NCBI GenBank assembly: GCA_018417955.1
Contig: JACTVC010000001.1
Span: forward strand, 5,151,071-5,215,070
Direction: 5' to 3'
DNA: 64,000 bases
DNA from: Laccaria trichodermophora
Taxonomy: Eukaryota; Basidiomycota; Agaricomycetes; Agaricales; Hydnangiaceae
The stretch's first letter is position 1; each line of letters begins with the position of its first letter. Positions 20,468-31,639 of the stretch are shown here, in pieces. The notes beneath the pieces were generated by a model, which was given only the letters and a program-made list of their open reading frames with translations, was not told the DNA's origin and ran no database searches. The translations under genes and the position numbers were made by a program.

Positions 20468-21951
20468 ATGTCCGTCCCTCGAACCCCGATTTCTCGCGAT
20501 ACTCCTCCAATCCCGGCTCAGGGTGCTTCTGGAGAGGCAACTATCGCTCGGAGCCTCAAATACGCAGATGAACTTTACGGTTCAAATTTTGAGGTCATGG
20601 AAAGACACTACAATGAAGAGGGATCATACCTCGGTCGGGGAGCGTTGAATATATTCTGTCAGACTTTGTGCGGCCATCCTTTTGAGTAAGTCCAAGCTGG
20701 ATCTTCGCATGGTTTGCTTCTCATGGCTCATTGCCCCAAGGGATGCGAGGGATTACCAGTATATGGATACTACATTTGCGTTTGTAGGCCTTAAGATCCG
20801 ACCTTCACATTTCCTTAAATACATAGAGTATTTGATCAAGTTTGTCAGGCAGGAAGGAAAGGCAAATGAGCCCATCGCTGAGTTCATCCGTGGGATCAAG
20901 GACCTTCCGGAGTGGACATTTGGAGCACAGGAAGAGGTACGTTGACTTGCTCATAATTGTACCCAACTTAGCGCTTATCCGCTTCAAGCTGACTCGCGCA
21001 TGGAGCGTATTCTGGAACGCACTTTCCTTTAACCCAGACATACCACTATCACTATCAGCCTCCTTTGAATCGAGGATAGCAGAGCTCTTGCAACTTTCCC
21101 CGCCCAATGCAGCCAGTAGTGATGTGACGGCCCGGCTTGGCCTGGAAGCCGTGGCTTTGGCCTGGCTTTTGAGAGCTCGGGCTTGAGATTTCTCGAGCCC
21201 GAGCCCTGGGCCCAAGCCAGCCAAAGCCGTCTGTGGCTTGGGCTTAGGCCGCGGCCTGTAAGCAAGGAGTAAGAAGAAAAGCTGGTACATGGGTTAATAA
21301 ACATTTTATATCATCGAATTTTGCAACTTAGCTTGAAATGAGTCAATATGCAAGAACTGTCAGAATATGGTGAGATTGGATTTGCGGGATAGTGCAAAGT
21401 GCTCACGTGGTGCAATTCAAGCAGGTAAATCAATCATCAATTGACTTTTGTTGGCGGTGTTACCTGTCAATTCTCATGTTGATTCTCAAGGTCAGGCAAT
21501 GATGTGAGCTCAGTCTTTTTTTTTCACCTTAGAGGTTGTTTACACACCTAATTATCAGCTGCACAAAGCCGTGGCCTGAGCCACGGCTCAGGGCTTTGAA
21601 GAAGTGAAGCCTGAGCCGCAGGCCACACCAAGCCCTGCGACGGCTTCACAGAGCTTGGCCTCAGAAGGCTCGGCTTGGGCTGGCTTGCGGCTTTCAGGCC
21701 AGGCCGGCACATCACTAGCAGCCAGGATCGCGCCCGCCCTTAAACTCAAAGCTAATCTCATGGATTTTGAACGTCTGGGTATCAAAGTTCGACCAACATT
21801 GAACCTCGATGAGCACATGACGTTGGAGGACGATACCCTCAAAGTCCTAAAATTATCACGCGGAACTTGGACTTTGTGCTTGACGCAAGGGGGTGGCGGA
21901 ACGTGGAAAATGTACCAACACTCCCTATTTTTTTTTCGGGGATTTGGTTGA
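20468..21951 (+). pseudogene. Unknown multi-exon gene interrupted by a hAT element
   Basis: Probable exons 20468-20685, 20741-20936 and 20989-21116, continuing after the insertion at 21726-21951. The joins PFE|DARDYQYMDTTFAFVG and GAQEE|LTRAWSVFWNAL keep frame. Removing the 601-bp element and one 8-bp duplication copy leaves the frame open across the junction (PPNAAR|IAPALKLKANLMDFE), so the element sits inside an exon. Inside the element the frame runs into foreign sequence and a stop at 21184. I do not recognise the protein. A downstream exon group at 22693-23149 may belong to the same gene. In its present state it can make only a truncated product unless the element is spliced out. Confidence 0.55.
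21117..21717. mobile_element. Non-autonomous hAT-type element (601 bp)
   Basis: Inverted ends TAGTGATGTG(A/C)CGGCC... with a perfect 8-bp target duplication GCAGCCAG (21109-21116, 21718-21725). The subterminal regions are rich in GGCTTGGC/GCCAAGCC motifs. There is no coding capacity. It is inserted in an exon of the 20468-21951 gene. Confidence 0.9.
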
Positions 21952-22692
21952 CCTCCCCCCCTCCTCCTCCTACTATATAAGGTATGTTTTCCGAGTTCCA
22001 ATGTCTCAGTGATTTTTTTTTTTTGCCCTATGGTCCCGGCTTCTCGGTAGCTACAGCCTCGGCCTACCTATCAACACAGAACTCACAAACTTTCAAATTG
22101 AAAATGCTCTGCATGCAAGTTTTTGCATGGAGGAACATAAGCGGAATTTTATAAACTGTCAACAATGTAATTTACATGCAAAATCTGATTGCCTACACCC
22201 CCTTCACCGTTGCAGATGTTGGAGAACTCATACCCAGATTCCGTGTAGAGTTTGACAAAGACTGGCTGGTGGCAGTTGAAGAGCGGTGCGCGGGGAAGGA
22301 TGATCCGTCATCGTTGATGGTGTTATAGGTGATAAACAGGAGTATGCGAAGGTTGTGCGAAGGCAGATGTTGTGAATGATAGGCCCGAGTTGGGAGCGGT
22401 GTTGCCAGAGTGGAATGACGAAAGGACCAAGCTTCGAGAGGCGATGCAGAATGACTACGCTCGGGTGAAGGTGGTAGACTGGGCAAGTCAGATTCATGCG
22501 CGGCTCAATTCGTGACAGAAATACCTCAGGTCACTATTTTTTTTTCGGCCTTCGGCCGGACTCCCCCCCCTCCCAGCCAGTGTTCGGGATCCACGTTCCG
22601 CTACCCCCTTGGCTTGACGTATCACGAAAATCTTGTCGCCAAGTAAGTGATAGCAGTCTGACACTCTTGTCATGTCTTACTCTTCGCAACAG

Positions 22693-23149
22693 AGCACTGA
22701 ACATTGATACCCTGGGAAGTGAAGTTCTCGGTTCGCTCTTCACGCTATACGGAGAAGCCGCGCTTATGAAAAAGGCCGGTGAGATGGAACTTTTGTTGGT
22801 CGAGAGCGATCAGGAGCTCCCGCTGTGGACACGGGTACTCAGCGAAGATTACAAAAAAGTCACACCCCGAGTAAGTCGCCCTCGTAGCACCACCCGAAAC
22901 ACACTTCATTTATTGGAACAGCTCCTCGCCAGTCGAATGCTTGCAGTCAGTAGACTCGTTGACAAGAGACGGTCTTGGTGGCCCACTCTCATCCGCGATA
23001 TCAAACTCCAGTCTTCCATGCAACCCATTATTTTTTATGGCTCGATCCTTGCTTTTATATCGGTTTTTTCTGATGTGGTTCAAGCGGTGGCAACTGTATG
23101 GGGTCTTGTCATTGCTATCAAGCAGCCCGCCGGACGGCCCGGACAGTGA
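22693..23149 (+). CDS. C-terminal exons of an unknown protein with a membrane segment
   Basis: Exons 22693-22870 and 22922-23149 flank a 51-nt GT..AG intron. They encode ALNIDTLGSEVLGSLFTLYG, a hinge (VESDQELPLWTRVLSEDYKK), and LLASRMLAVSRLVDKRR followed by one hydrophobic segment (IIFYGSILAFISVFSDVV, then AVATVWGLVIAI). Because the intron length is divisible by three, the frame is open through it, so retention would add 17 residues. It could be the 3' end of the gene starting at 20468. Weak coding at 22197-22330 (VGELIPRFRVEFDKDWL) may be an intermediate exon. No named family. Confidence 0.45.
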
Positions 23150-23803
23150 ACCCTCCTCATTTACTAATGCGTGTGCAGACCAGCGCTCATATCAGACAAA
23201 CTAGAAAATTTGGAAGAGGTGTTGGGCTCAACCGGATCCTTCTAACCCTGAAATCACTGTTCCTCAATGCGCACACAACATCAATCGGATGTAATACCCA
23301 ATACCTGTGGTCACTCAGTCTTGCATGCGCATCATACGTAGTGCTGTCCTGAATGTGGGCCTATCTTGTCTGGAGCGTCTCAATGCATCTCTGATGACCA
23401 ACACTCGCGATGATAAGGTCCTGAGATTAATAAATACGCGATTTCTTTTGAACACGCGATATCGATCACCACGTGGCCCGGCGTTGTCAACGGCATCTAT
23501 TTGGCATCTATCCTTCGCCTCAACATATCCACTTCTACTTCTCTCCGTATCCTCTGTATCAACCTCCGCGATGCACTTCTCTCTTGGAGGGCACAGAATC
23601 GTCTGTTTTTATCCGAAGCACCATCCTCTGACAACTGACCTCGTTCGGACAGTGGAAACTGTACTTCTGCATATGATTATTACCTGCAACTTGATGACCG
23701 TACGTTACTTATTGGTTACTTCACCACTTGTGACTGATCTATATCATATCGAGTCAGAATTGTTGAATAAAACCTTAGCTTGACCGCCTTGATCACAAAA
23801 ACC
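23150..23803. other. Intergenic region between the unknown gene and DUF4419 gene 2
   Basis: No supported gene. Short Ser-rich frames only. Confidence 0.5.
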
Positions 23804-25068
23804 ATGCCAGTCACATTTTCGCCCACTTCCTTGCGCGCCGAATCTTTCCCTCCAACAGTCGCGTCAACGCCCCTTTCCCCGTCCTCCCTTCTTACCTCCG
23901 CTTGTCCCCAACAATCTCGCTTCTGCGCCACCCTCCTCCAGTCCTCCCTCCCTCCCGAATCGCACAACACCATCGCCCAACGAAACGGGCTCGTATACAC
24001 CATAATCGAAGCATATAACAAGCACAGACACCTCCACCTCCGCCCAGATGACGTCTGGACTGCCATACTTATCCAATTTAACTTCTTTGTCAATGGACGG
24101 AGTGAGAAACTCCGATCTTTGTTTGTGGAGCATGAGGGGAAGAAGAAGCTTGTCGTAAACACATCGGGGAATCGTTATACTGTCGATTTCGGTGCGATGG
24201 CGAAGAATATGACGCGGGAATTGGAGAAGAACGTCGTCGATCCATCTTTGCGTGCGTGGATCCTCCCGACGTTTAGCACGACGACTACAACAGACACGAT
24301 CGTCGCTTCCGTGATTATAATGTCGAGTATGAAGAAGTACTTTGATTACGAGTTCTGTCTCGAATGCGGGATTCCGAGCGTCACGCTGGAGGGTGAGAAA
24401 GAGGATTGGGAGGATATATTGCGGAGGATCGAGAAGTTGAAGGAATACGGAGTGGAGGCGGTTGGGTGGTATCACTTGCTGCGTCCTGTCCTCGCGCAGT
24501 TCATGTCAGCGTTTGATAATCCGAAGAGCAAGGAGAATAGGGGATTCTGGGGAAAGGTGTGTCATCGTGACGGGGGCGGGAGCGGGCCACCCTTCCTTGG
24601 TGGGTGGGTCACTGCGTTTTGTACTTTTGATGAGGATGGGAAGTGGCTTGGACACAGGTTCAAAAAGGGAATTGTGGAGGTACGCTCATTGGTTGTTTTC
24701 CCGAATTTATACTCACCTACTTTTGTACTTAGGCAACGTCCTTGCCAGGACCGCCCCCTCACACCTTATCGGCCTCTGATTTTTTCGCGACTTTTACTGA
24801 TGACGGGAACTGGGATCAAAACGAGCCAACGCTATCCATCGCGGGTGCACGATATCATCTTGTTGATAGCGACGAGATCCCGGTTGGTTGCACTGGTGTG
24901 GATGTCCTGGTTGACGATAACGGGGAAAGGATTCCGTGCATGATGACTGCAGGTTTGTTTGGAACGGAAATCTCTGGTGATGTAGAAGGGAAAAGGGACA
25001 CAGTGAGACCGGTTTCGGGGTGGTGGATGTTTGAGAAGGTACCTGAATCCGAGGAGAAGACAGATTGA
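23804..25068 (+). CDS. DUF4419 family protein 2
   Basis: Exons 23804-24679 and 24733-25068 (53-nt intron, phase 0) give 403 aa. Exon 1 has the same length (876 nt) as in DUF4419 gene 1. The start is set at 23804 (MPVTFSPTS) to match the paralog's MPITFSPTS; an in-frame ATG at 23780 would add eight residues. The core motifs are retained: NGLVYTIIEAYNKHRHLHL, LRPDDVWTAILIQFNFFVN, LGGWVTAFCTFDEDGKWLG and GWWMFEK. Both genes are open throughout, so selection appears to have kept both. The function of the family is unknown. The 5' flanks differ, so only the coding region was kept similar. Confidence 0.85.
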
Positions 25069-25129
25069 AAAGGCGATGTGTTAGCTTGAGTTGGACCAGC
25101 CCCATTTTGCAGTAACTGAATGTTTTACG

Positions 25130-25720
25130 AACACTCAGACATGGTAGACGGTGGTGGAATGCCACTGGGTATTGGCTGGGTACTTCATAGGCACTGTTTG
25201 GATCCAAAACCAAAGCCAGTGCCAAAACAACAGCCAAAAGCGAAGCTTCGACGAATCGACCCAACTGGCAACCACCTTGAACTAACTACCACCAGCAGCG
25301 CAGAATCGTCGTAGCGATGCTTTGATGGACCAAACCAACGTCTACTCGAGGCCGTTTCCGGTGAGTCAGTCGAGATTTCGCAAACTGACACACAGTGCGT
25401 CTCGTCTCGCCAACGTCTCGCCAACGTCTATGTTCCCTCAAGTGTTCCCTTCGCCTCGCTCTTACTATCCGAACTTCACTGGGTGTGCAAAAAACCTATC
25501 ACTCACCGATATCTGGTGCCCCACGTCTTCCCAACTATCCCTACGCGCGTTCACGGGACAAACAGCTCCTTCCGAATCCCAATCCCAACTACCCCCCTAC
25601 GATGCTCTTCTTGGTTCGAACTCACACAAACAACGATACCTTGGACAACCAACTTCACGCATCGTAGAATATGTGCAGTGGGCAACATCCACATAAGCCC
25701 TTTCCTTGCTTCCTCGGCTC
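25130..25720 (+). repeat. Dispersed repeat X, copy 1
   Basis: Blocks such as TGGTAGACGG..GTGGAATGCC, GTTTGGATCCAAAACCAAAG and CTACTCGAGGCC..CAGTGACTCGTC recur in order at 27670-28200 and in part, inverted, at about 4100-4220. The ORFs in it (for example 25322-25696) are not conserved between copies. It is probably the relic of a transposable element. Confidence 0.5.
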
Positions 25721-26215
25721 GCAAGTAACAGAAACTCCCAAACTCTAAGGCCACGCTCGTCTGAAACACAACGATTTACAGCCCCGCAGCACGTCCCGCT
25801 CGACCACCAGCCACCACCTTCTGATACCATCATACCCGGCGTTTGCGTCCCTTTCACAACCGGTTGCTCACGTTCGGTTACAGCACGCATTGGGTGCGGG
25901 GATTTTCGATTGTCGATCATTGGGAGGTTTTGAGGTGGTATCAAGGCATGTGCGCGGATCAGGAACGAGAGAATGGTCATGGATGGGTCAAAAGAGAGCG
26001 AGGGAGGTGAGACCTCAGTCTCAACAGCTCAACTCCTCATCTCAAGCTCAGCAGTTTCATGTATCACCTCAACACCAGCAATTTTATGTACCACCTCTGC
26101 TGCTTCCCATCCCACCTCAACCTCTCCAGTCTCAGCCTTTTATCTTATCTTATCTAGATGGAGCACTTCATCAGTATGTAGTTCTAAACGAAAAAAAAAC
26201 ACTGCATGATAACAG
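25721..26215 (+). other. Low-complexity Gln/Ser/Pro-rich stretch
   Basis: Around 26005-26130 the plus strand is rich in CAG/CTC repeats (frame: SQQLNSSSQAQQFHVSPQHQ...). The frame 25890-26279 runs into a tRNA-like module, so I do not call a gene. Confidence 0.4.
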
Positions 26216-27575
26216 GTTTGTTGTGTATTGGCAGCACACGCGTCAAGATTGGCTCCGAGTCCTAGATCATTCCACGTGAAGATTGGGTTCAACTCCCAGA
26301 CAGAGCTTTGCTGAAAGGAAACATTCCATGTCTTTTTGTGTTCTTCTTTGCCGTAGTGTCTCTGCCCCGAACCCCCCTGTTTTATAAAAGTTTTTTTTTT
26401 TTGGAAAGCACTCGGATATTTAATCTACCATGGGGATTCAAGCTGATGATTTGAAGACGTTGATATCGTCAGTTGGAAACTCTTTGTTGGTGCATTGGTT
26501 ATCAAACGCTCGAAAAATGGGCACATATGTACGCGAGAACTGGGTTCGAGTCCTGGACAGAGAATGTCGAGTGAAACAATTCGTTTTGATGGAGGGGGAG
26601 ATAAATCATTGCTGGTCCAAGTCCATCTGAATACTATGTAGTAGGTGTTCAGCTTCGAATTGCAAAATTTGGTGTTGGATAGAGAGTTCAAAGATTCGTT
26701 TATTTTCATACAATAAAGTTCTTCGTTGGTGCATCGGCCAGCAGTGGTGTCAATGACCCAGGTCATGACCGGTCAGGCCGGGGTCAGTCAAAAAACGGTC
26801 AAAATGGCCATAAATCGGACTGACTGGTCAGAAATTGGTCGTGAGAATCAGCTGGCCAGAACGAAAATGAGTAAAAAAACTCACCAGACCTTTGTTTTTT
26901 GGGAAAAAATTGACCTGAAGCCATTTCAATATATCGTTTATGAGCTTTGAATGTAAAATTTACAATATCTACACCATGTAGTCAAGACCCTACGCTGGCG
27001 ACGAAATTGGGTGAGTGGTGCAGAAGGCAGTTCCCGTGACCTGTCAAATCCAGCGGATCTGGAAGAGTCTTTGGCAGCTCTGCTGCTTCTCGAGTTCTAT
27101 TCCCGTGACTGTTGACCCCCTTGACCATCGGCCTGACCTAGTCAATTTGGCCATGACCCGTTTTTCGGCCTGACCTTTTGGCCAAGGTCAAAGAGGTCAT
27201 GACACCACTGTCGGCCAGCACACGCATACACCTGCATAATAAGTTTCAGCAGACACGATAGCTGGGTTCGACTCCCGGACGAAGACTTTCGGACAAAGGT
27301 GAGCGACCTTTTTTCTCTCTCATTTTCATTTTTTCGGCCCCACATTCACTGTACAGCACCTCGACGCTTTCCTATATGAACAATTCAAATTTGAGGAAAT
27401 AGTTCCGTGGCTCAATTACCAGTGAACGCGAGTCCCGTCCGAGGTATTCAAGGCGTTGATTATTTCAATTCAAATAGGGGCTTCGTTGGTGCATTGGTAG
27501 CACCTCATACAGACGCAAAGGATTTGCCTCTGCACTGCAGTAACTTTAACTGGGTTCGACACCCTTGACGAAGTT
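26216..27575 (+). repeat. Array of tRNA-like modules (b-c-d-i-e), plus strand
   Basis: Module b at about 26216-26304 (ends GGGTTCAACTCCCAGACAGA), c at 26480-26570 (GGGTTCGAGTCCTGGACAGA), d at 26719-27290 (split by a hAT element; ends GGGTTCGACTCCCGGACGAA), a diverged module i at about 27403-27450, and e at 27480-27573 (CTTCGTTGGTGCATTGGTAG ... GACGAAG). Each has a TGGTGCATTGG A-box-like start and GGTTCRA B-box-like end. In module d the T-stem (CTGGG/CCCGG) and acceptor ends (CTTCGT/ACGAAG) can pair. The order is the same as in the 4456-7352 array, with about 200 bp of shared sequence between modules (AACAATTCAAATTTGAGGAA). Confidence 0.7.
26742..27210. mobile_element. Non-autonomous hAT-type MITE (469 bp)
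   Basis: Inverted ends CAGTGGTGTCA and a perfect 8-bp target duplication TCGGCCAG (26734-26741, 27211-27218). GGTCA/TGACC motifs are repeated near both ends. It splits tRNA-like module d. No ORF of note. Confidence 0.95.
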
Positions 27576-27669
27576 GCATAGAAAGTGATGCATATTTGGA
27601 TCATATTATTTTGTCAGCTTGAGCCTTGAGCTTGAGGGCTGGTACCATTTTCTGTAATTAAAAACGAAC

Positions 27670-28200
27670 AGTCAGGCGTGGTAGACGGTTGTGGAATGCC
27701 GCTGGGTACGCAAAATGAGGGCTGAGGCAATATTTGGATCCAAAGCCAAAGCCAATTCCCAAACAACAACCAGCGTACGTTGAATGTTGAACCACTGATG
27801 CAATCTTCGGGCAATCACCAACGTTTCGACACCAACCACCCCCACAAGAACAGATTCGTAATCGTGATCCTAAGTTGATGGAGTAAATCACCGCCTACTC
27901 GAGCCCCATTGCCAGTGACTCGTCATTCGATGTAACGCACAGTATGTCTTGTCTCACTTCCGTTTATGTTCCCTCCGCTCGCTCTTATTATTTGGCAAGA
28001 TGGTAGTCATCCCACGTTATGTTTACGGCTGCAAGACCAGAGAATAATCGTCAACTTCACCGGGGTGGAACAGAACCATTACTCATCGATACCCCACGCC
28101 CTCTTGATCTTCCCAACTATTCGTCCGCGTAATCACTTGTCGGTCCTCGAGGCCCTCATGGTACCCCGCGCACGCATACACTGTACAGCAAGCACCGAAT
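27670..28200 (+). repeat. Dispersed repeat X, copy 2
   Basis: Same ordered blocks as 25130-25720 (GTGGTAGACGG, GGATCCAAAGCCAAAGCC, CTACTCGAGCCC, CAGTGACTCGTCATTCGATG). Substitutions are frequent, so the copies are old. Confidence 0.5.
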
Positions 28201-29619
28201 CCATCTGAACACTCCCTCAACATCCCAACAAGAACTACTACCTTGCAGCAAGATCTTCAACACTGACGTTACACACGAACGACGGGTCCAGCGCCTCCGA
28301 TGCACAAGTTTGCTGGGACGTCGTTCTGCAAAGTCGGGGTGTCGCAGGTATAGCACAGGCGTTAAGGCCTCCGACGCCACATAGATCTGGGAGATCTTTG
28401 ACGCCATTGAGGCATTACTACTCCTCAAACTCAGAAATCCACGGTGCATGCCAGGCCCACAACGCCTGCGAGACCTACGACACCCGTTGTTCAGCTCGAT
28501 GAGGACACGGTTCGGAGTGTGGGGATGATGATTCGTTTTCGAGGGTGTGAGGATGTCGAAGCCTAGTGGGAGAAGGCGTGGTCTGCAGAGAATAGGGTTG
28601 ATGATGGTGTGGCGGGGATGGACGAGGGCGGGGGTATGACGAGGTGGAGAGTGTTTCGTCCCATCGTTATCACCAGAGCCTGCTGGTGGAGTTACTGCGT
28701 GTCCTATGGATGTGAAGAGGCGAGGAGGGGAAGGGAAAGAGAGACGAAGAGGGAGAAGGAGGATCTCAGCTGCTAGAATGGATGCCGCGCAGGAGCGTGA
28801 GGAGATTGAACAACCGATTTCGTCATACTACTTCAATCTGGCGCAGGTCCTGTCGAACCACCAAGTGGTGAGGAGCCTCTTGGAGTACATGAATCTCTTC
28901 GAGTCGTGTATACCGTCAAGCATCTCCAAAGAGATTCGGATACTGTTGGTACAATCGCCTCCGCTGCGGGAGGAGGTGCTTGAGCGTCCTTTGTATGTTG
29001 GATATGGTCGATGGAGTTGAATGAGCCAGAGCCGCTGTCGCTTTCACTTCAGGTTTGGATTCATGTTACTATTGAATGACCAAGCTGATGTTTCTCAGCC
29101 TCTTACAGGGGCTCAGCGTCTTCATGCGAGGACGACGAAGTGGAATCTCCACGCATCAACAAAGAAATTGAAGCGGGAATTGCTTCATCGAACAAGGAGA
29201 AAGAGGTGTTCACGGCCATTCGATTACGTGTCTACAGGCAATCGTGTTTCCTTGTGGCATGATGTCGCGGGTGGGAGGGAAAGAGGCGCATGGGATGGAA
29301 AACGTTGGGACGTGCGGATAGGTCACAAAGGGCAGCTCGAGTGTTTCGGCTACTTGAGTGCGTACGAGGCCATTTTGTCGGGGGATGGTATTGTGTGGAT
29401 CCCAAGAGAAATATGCGAGTTTATTGATCCTTCCATTGGGATATCGTATGTGTATACCTTGTCCAGTTTCACGTCGAACCACTCAATGTTGAATGGACAG
29501 CGATCAGATTCGATTCAGACGTTTCATTCATGTTTAGTAGTCAACCTCCTTGTTGATGCTTCTCCTAGCACTATGTCCACCCCAACGCTTTTTTGAAAAA
29601 AGAAAGAAGATCTGACAAG
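28201..29619. other. Degenerate region with an inverted counterpart at 33430-33960
   Basis: CATGCCAGGCCCACAACGCC and the nearby CGAGACCTACGACACCC (28447-28486) reappear inverted at about 33764-33803. The motif around 28690-28740 (ATGTGAAGAGGCGAGGAGGG) is inverted at about 33470. Plus-strand ORFs 28706-29020 (Arg-rich start) and 29021-29596 are hypothetical. I see no family motif and do not call them as genes. Confidence 0.4.
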
Positions 29620-30320
29620 CAGCACTCGGGATATGGATCACCAAATTTAAGCCGATCTTTTGAAGGCATCGATGTTGCAAGTCTAACACTCTGCTGGTGC
29701 ATTAGTTAGCACACGCGTCGAAAAATATCTATCCGATTGATATCCACGCGAAAACTGGGTTCGAGTCCTAGACAGAGAATGGCCTAAAGATATCAAAATT
29801 TTGCATGGAGTGCGGATATCGTCGTTGATTCAAACCTGATTGAGTAGGAAATTGTGTCCCCTGTTCAGCTTCGAATTACAAAATCTGGTGTTGATTGCAG
29901 AGGGTCCAGATTCGATCCATGGGTGGCTCGGTTTGTTGACATTCTTCGTTGGCGTATTGGCTAGTAATTTCCAGTGCCCGCTGGCTCTATGCCTATAAAA
30001 TTCAACCAATGCGAGAACTGGGTTCGACCCCCAGACGAAGAGTTAAATGTGGCAACGACATAGAGGTATTTTTATCTTTTTTTTTTTTGAGCCCCACATT
30101 TACCTCGACACGTTCTTGGAAGAACAATCCAAATTTGAAGAAATAGGTCCTTCGCTCAACCATAAAAAAAGATGAGTCCTGTCAGAGGTATTCCGATTGT
30201 AAGTTTTAGAATCTGAACAAAGGCTTCGTTGATGCATTGGTAGCACGGCGTAGGAGCAGAACCCGTTCCGACTTGCCTCTGCATGGTATCATACGCGGTA
30301 GGTAGATGGGTCAAACTGAA
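29620..30320 (+). repeat. Array of tRNA-like modules (c-d-i-e), plus strand
   Basis: Module c at 29689-29780 (GGGTTCGAGTCCTAGACAGA), d at 29944-30041 (CTTCGTTGGCGTATTGGCTA ... CCCAGACGAAG), i at about 30148-30190 and e starting at 30223 (CTTCGTTGATGCATTGGTAG), whose B box is degraded. The spacer sequences match those of the 26.2-27.6 kb array (for example GTTCAGCTTCGAATTACAAA), so the whole block is one repeat type. Confidence 0.7.
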
Positions 30321-30333
30321 AAAGTTGTCGACA

Positions 30334-31011
30334 TCATGCCAACTGTGGACGGCATCTCTCGATATCTGACCCCTTGTCGAGTATTAACCCATTATAAGCT
30401 ACGCGCCACCATCCAAATTCTTTCACAAAATACCCATCTTCCTTCATCTCCGCCTCTGTTATACGCTGCTCCTCCTCTTCTCTCGTAGATACACCCTCGA
30501 CCGTTCTGCTAAACGGTTTGTGCAACGTATAATGCACAATCTTTCCCTCATCCATTAACTCACCCCAAAGCGTGGAGCTCCGTTTTTTGATGGCCAGATT
30601 CATGTTGTACACATAGGGTAAGCGAACACCCTTCGCGCCATAATAAACGTTCAAGAAAGCCTGTTCGGCCTCCGTCGGCGGATAACGCGCTGTCTCCAAG
30701 TTTCTTCTCATATCCTGGAAGACCTCCGTCGAAGGTGTGATGGCGAGAACTCCTGCATTGAAGGAAATTATAAACCCTCGTCGTCCACCATAAACGTCAG
30801 GAACCGCAGCGAAACTGAACCCCAACTCAAACAGTTCGTCGAAATTCCGTAGGACGAGTGTGTCAGCGTCAAGGTATACAAGATTTTCAATACCTAGTTG
30901 GTCGATAGTCCAGATGTTGAGCTTGGTATAGTGGTCTCCGAATCTGGGGTGTACGCCTTGGCCATGGTGCGGTGGGGGGATGTATGCAACAAGGTGAGGT
31001 TCCCAACCCTT
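30334..31011 (-). CDS. GT8 (glycogenin-type) glycosyltransferase, truncated
   Basis: One long exon after a CACTAG acceptor encodes HYTKLNIWTIDQLGIENLVY, then LDADTLVLRNFDELFEL with the DxD metal-binding motif, FNAGVL, and DEGKIVHYTLHKPF. These are the marks of the GT8 family, which transfers sugars from UDP-sugars. The N-terminal part of the GT8 fold is not found upstream. The C-terminus ends in an unusual tail (GSDIERCRPQLA) that abuts the tRNA-like module at 30223, so both ends look damaged. It is probably a pseudogene or a severely shortened gene. The acceptor sugar is unknown. Confidence 0.65.
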   Translation of the reverse strand, partial: KGWEPHLVAYIPPPHHGQGVHPRFGDHYTKLNIWTIDQLGIENLVYLDADTLVLRNFDELFELGFSFAAVPDVYGGRRGFIISFNAGVLAITPSTEVFQDMRRNLETARYPPTEAEQAFLNVYYGAKGVRLPYVYNMNLAIKKRSSTLWGELMDEGKIVHYTLHKPFSRTVEGVSTREEEEQRITEAEMKEDGYFVKEFGWWRVAYNGLILDKGSDIERCRPQLA

Positions 31012-31115
31012 CTAGTGCGTATGAATCAAGCCTTGCGCCAGCTGCTTAACCCCTGGTCGAGTGGGGTCCGAGGTTTCGGGACAGATTCATCCCGATGGTG
31101 GCTTTCTTGAAGACG

Positions 31116-31632
31116 TCACCTATCCCAGACCTTACCCGAATTACCGCCGTATCTCGAGAAAATGACCATAAAATAAAGCATTCCCAAGAGGAGAACCTGG
31201 AAAGTAACGAGGTGGGCGTGAAGGATTATGAAAATATAATGTGTTTGCTGAGTTGTCAGTAGCTCTCGTAGTCTACATGAGCGATGTTATGGATACGAGA
31301 AATAGAATCATGGACCTATCATACAACTTTCAGCAATCAAACAAAAAAATGAGGAATCCGCAACATACCAAGCAAACCAAGAGGCAGGCATAGCCAGCAT
31401 AATCCACGCGTTGAAGAGAATGGGACAAGAAGGGTGTTAAGATCTTACGCAAGCAAAATTGAAAGGTGACGTACGGGCGCAAACTCCGCCAAACACTCGC
31501 TCTCTTCATCTTCATAAACTTGGACACGTCGATAGAACCAAAGGTAAGGCTGATAAAGGCGCAAAATAGAAATATAAGAGCCGGATATTGTATAATCGGA
31601 GTCACCGTGACATCCATCTGCAATACGCTCAA
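31116..31632 (-). pseudogene. Fragment of a multi-pass membrane protein
   Basis: Exon-like pieces encode MDVTVTPIIQYPALIFLFCA plus FISLTFGSIDV at about 31632-31490, and VLLLGMLYFMVIFSRYGGNS plus GKVWDR and a stop at 31196-31116 after a TTTCCAG acceptor. An out-of-frame WIMLAMPASWFAW segment near 31390 fits hydrophobic motifs I associate with a mushroom-specific membrane family, but it needs a frame change with a stop upstream. No function is known. Confidence 0.35.
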
Positions 31633-31639
31633 TATGGCG

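Noticed and set aside
25890..26279. Gln/Pro-rich protein gene
   Set aside because: The frame is low complexity and ends inside a tRNA-like repeat; no paralog or splice support.
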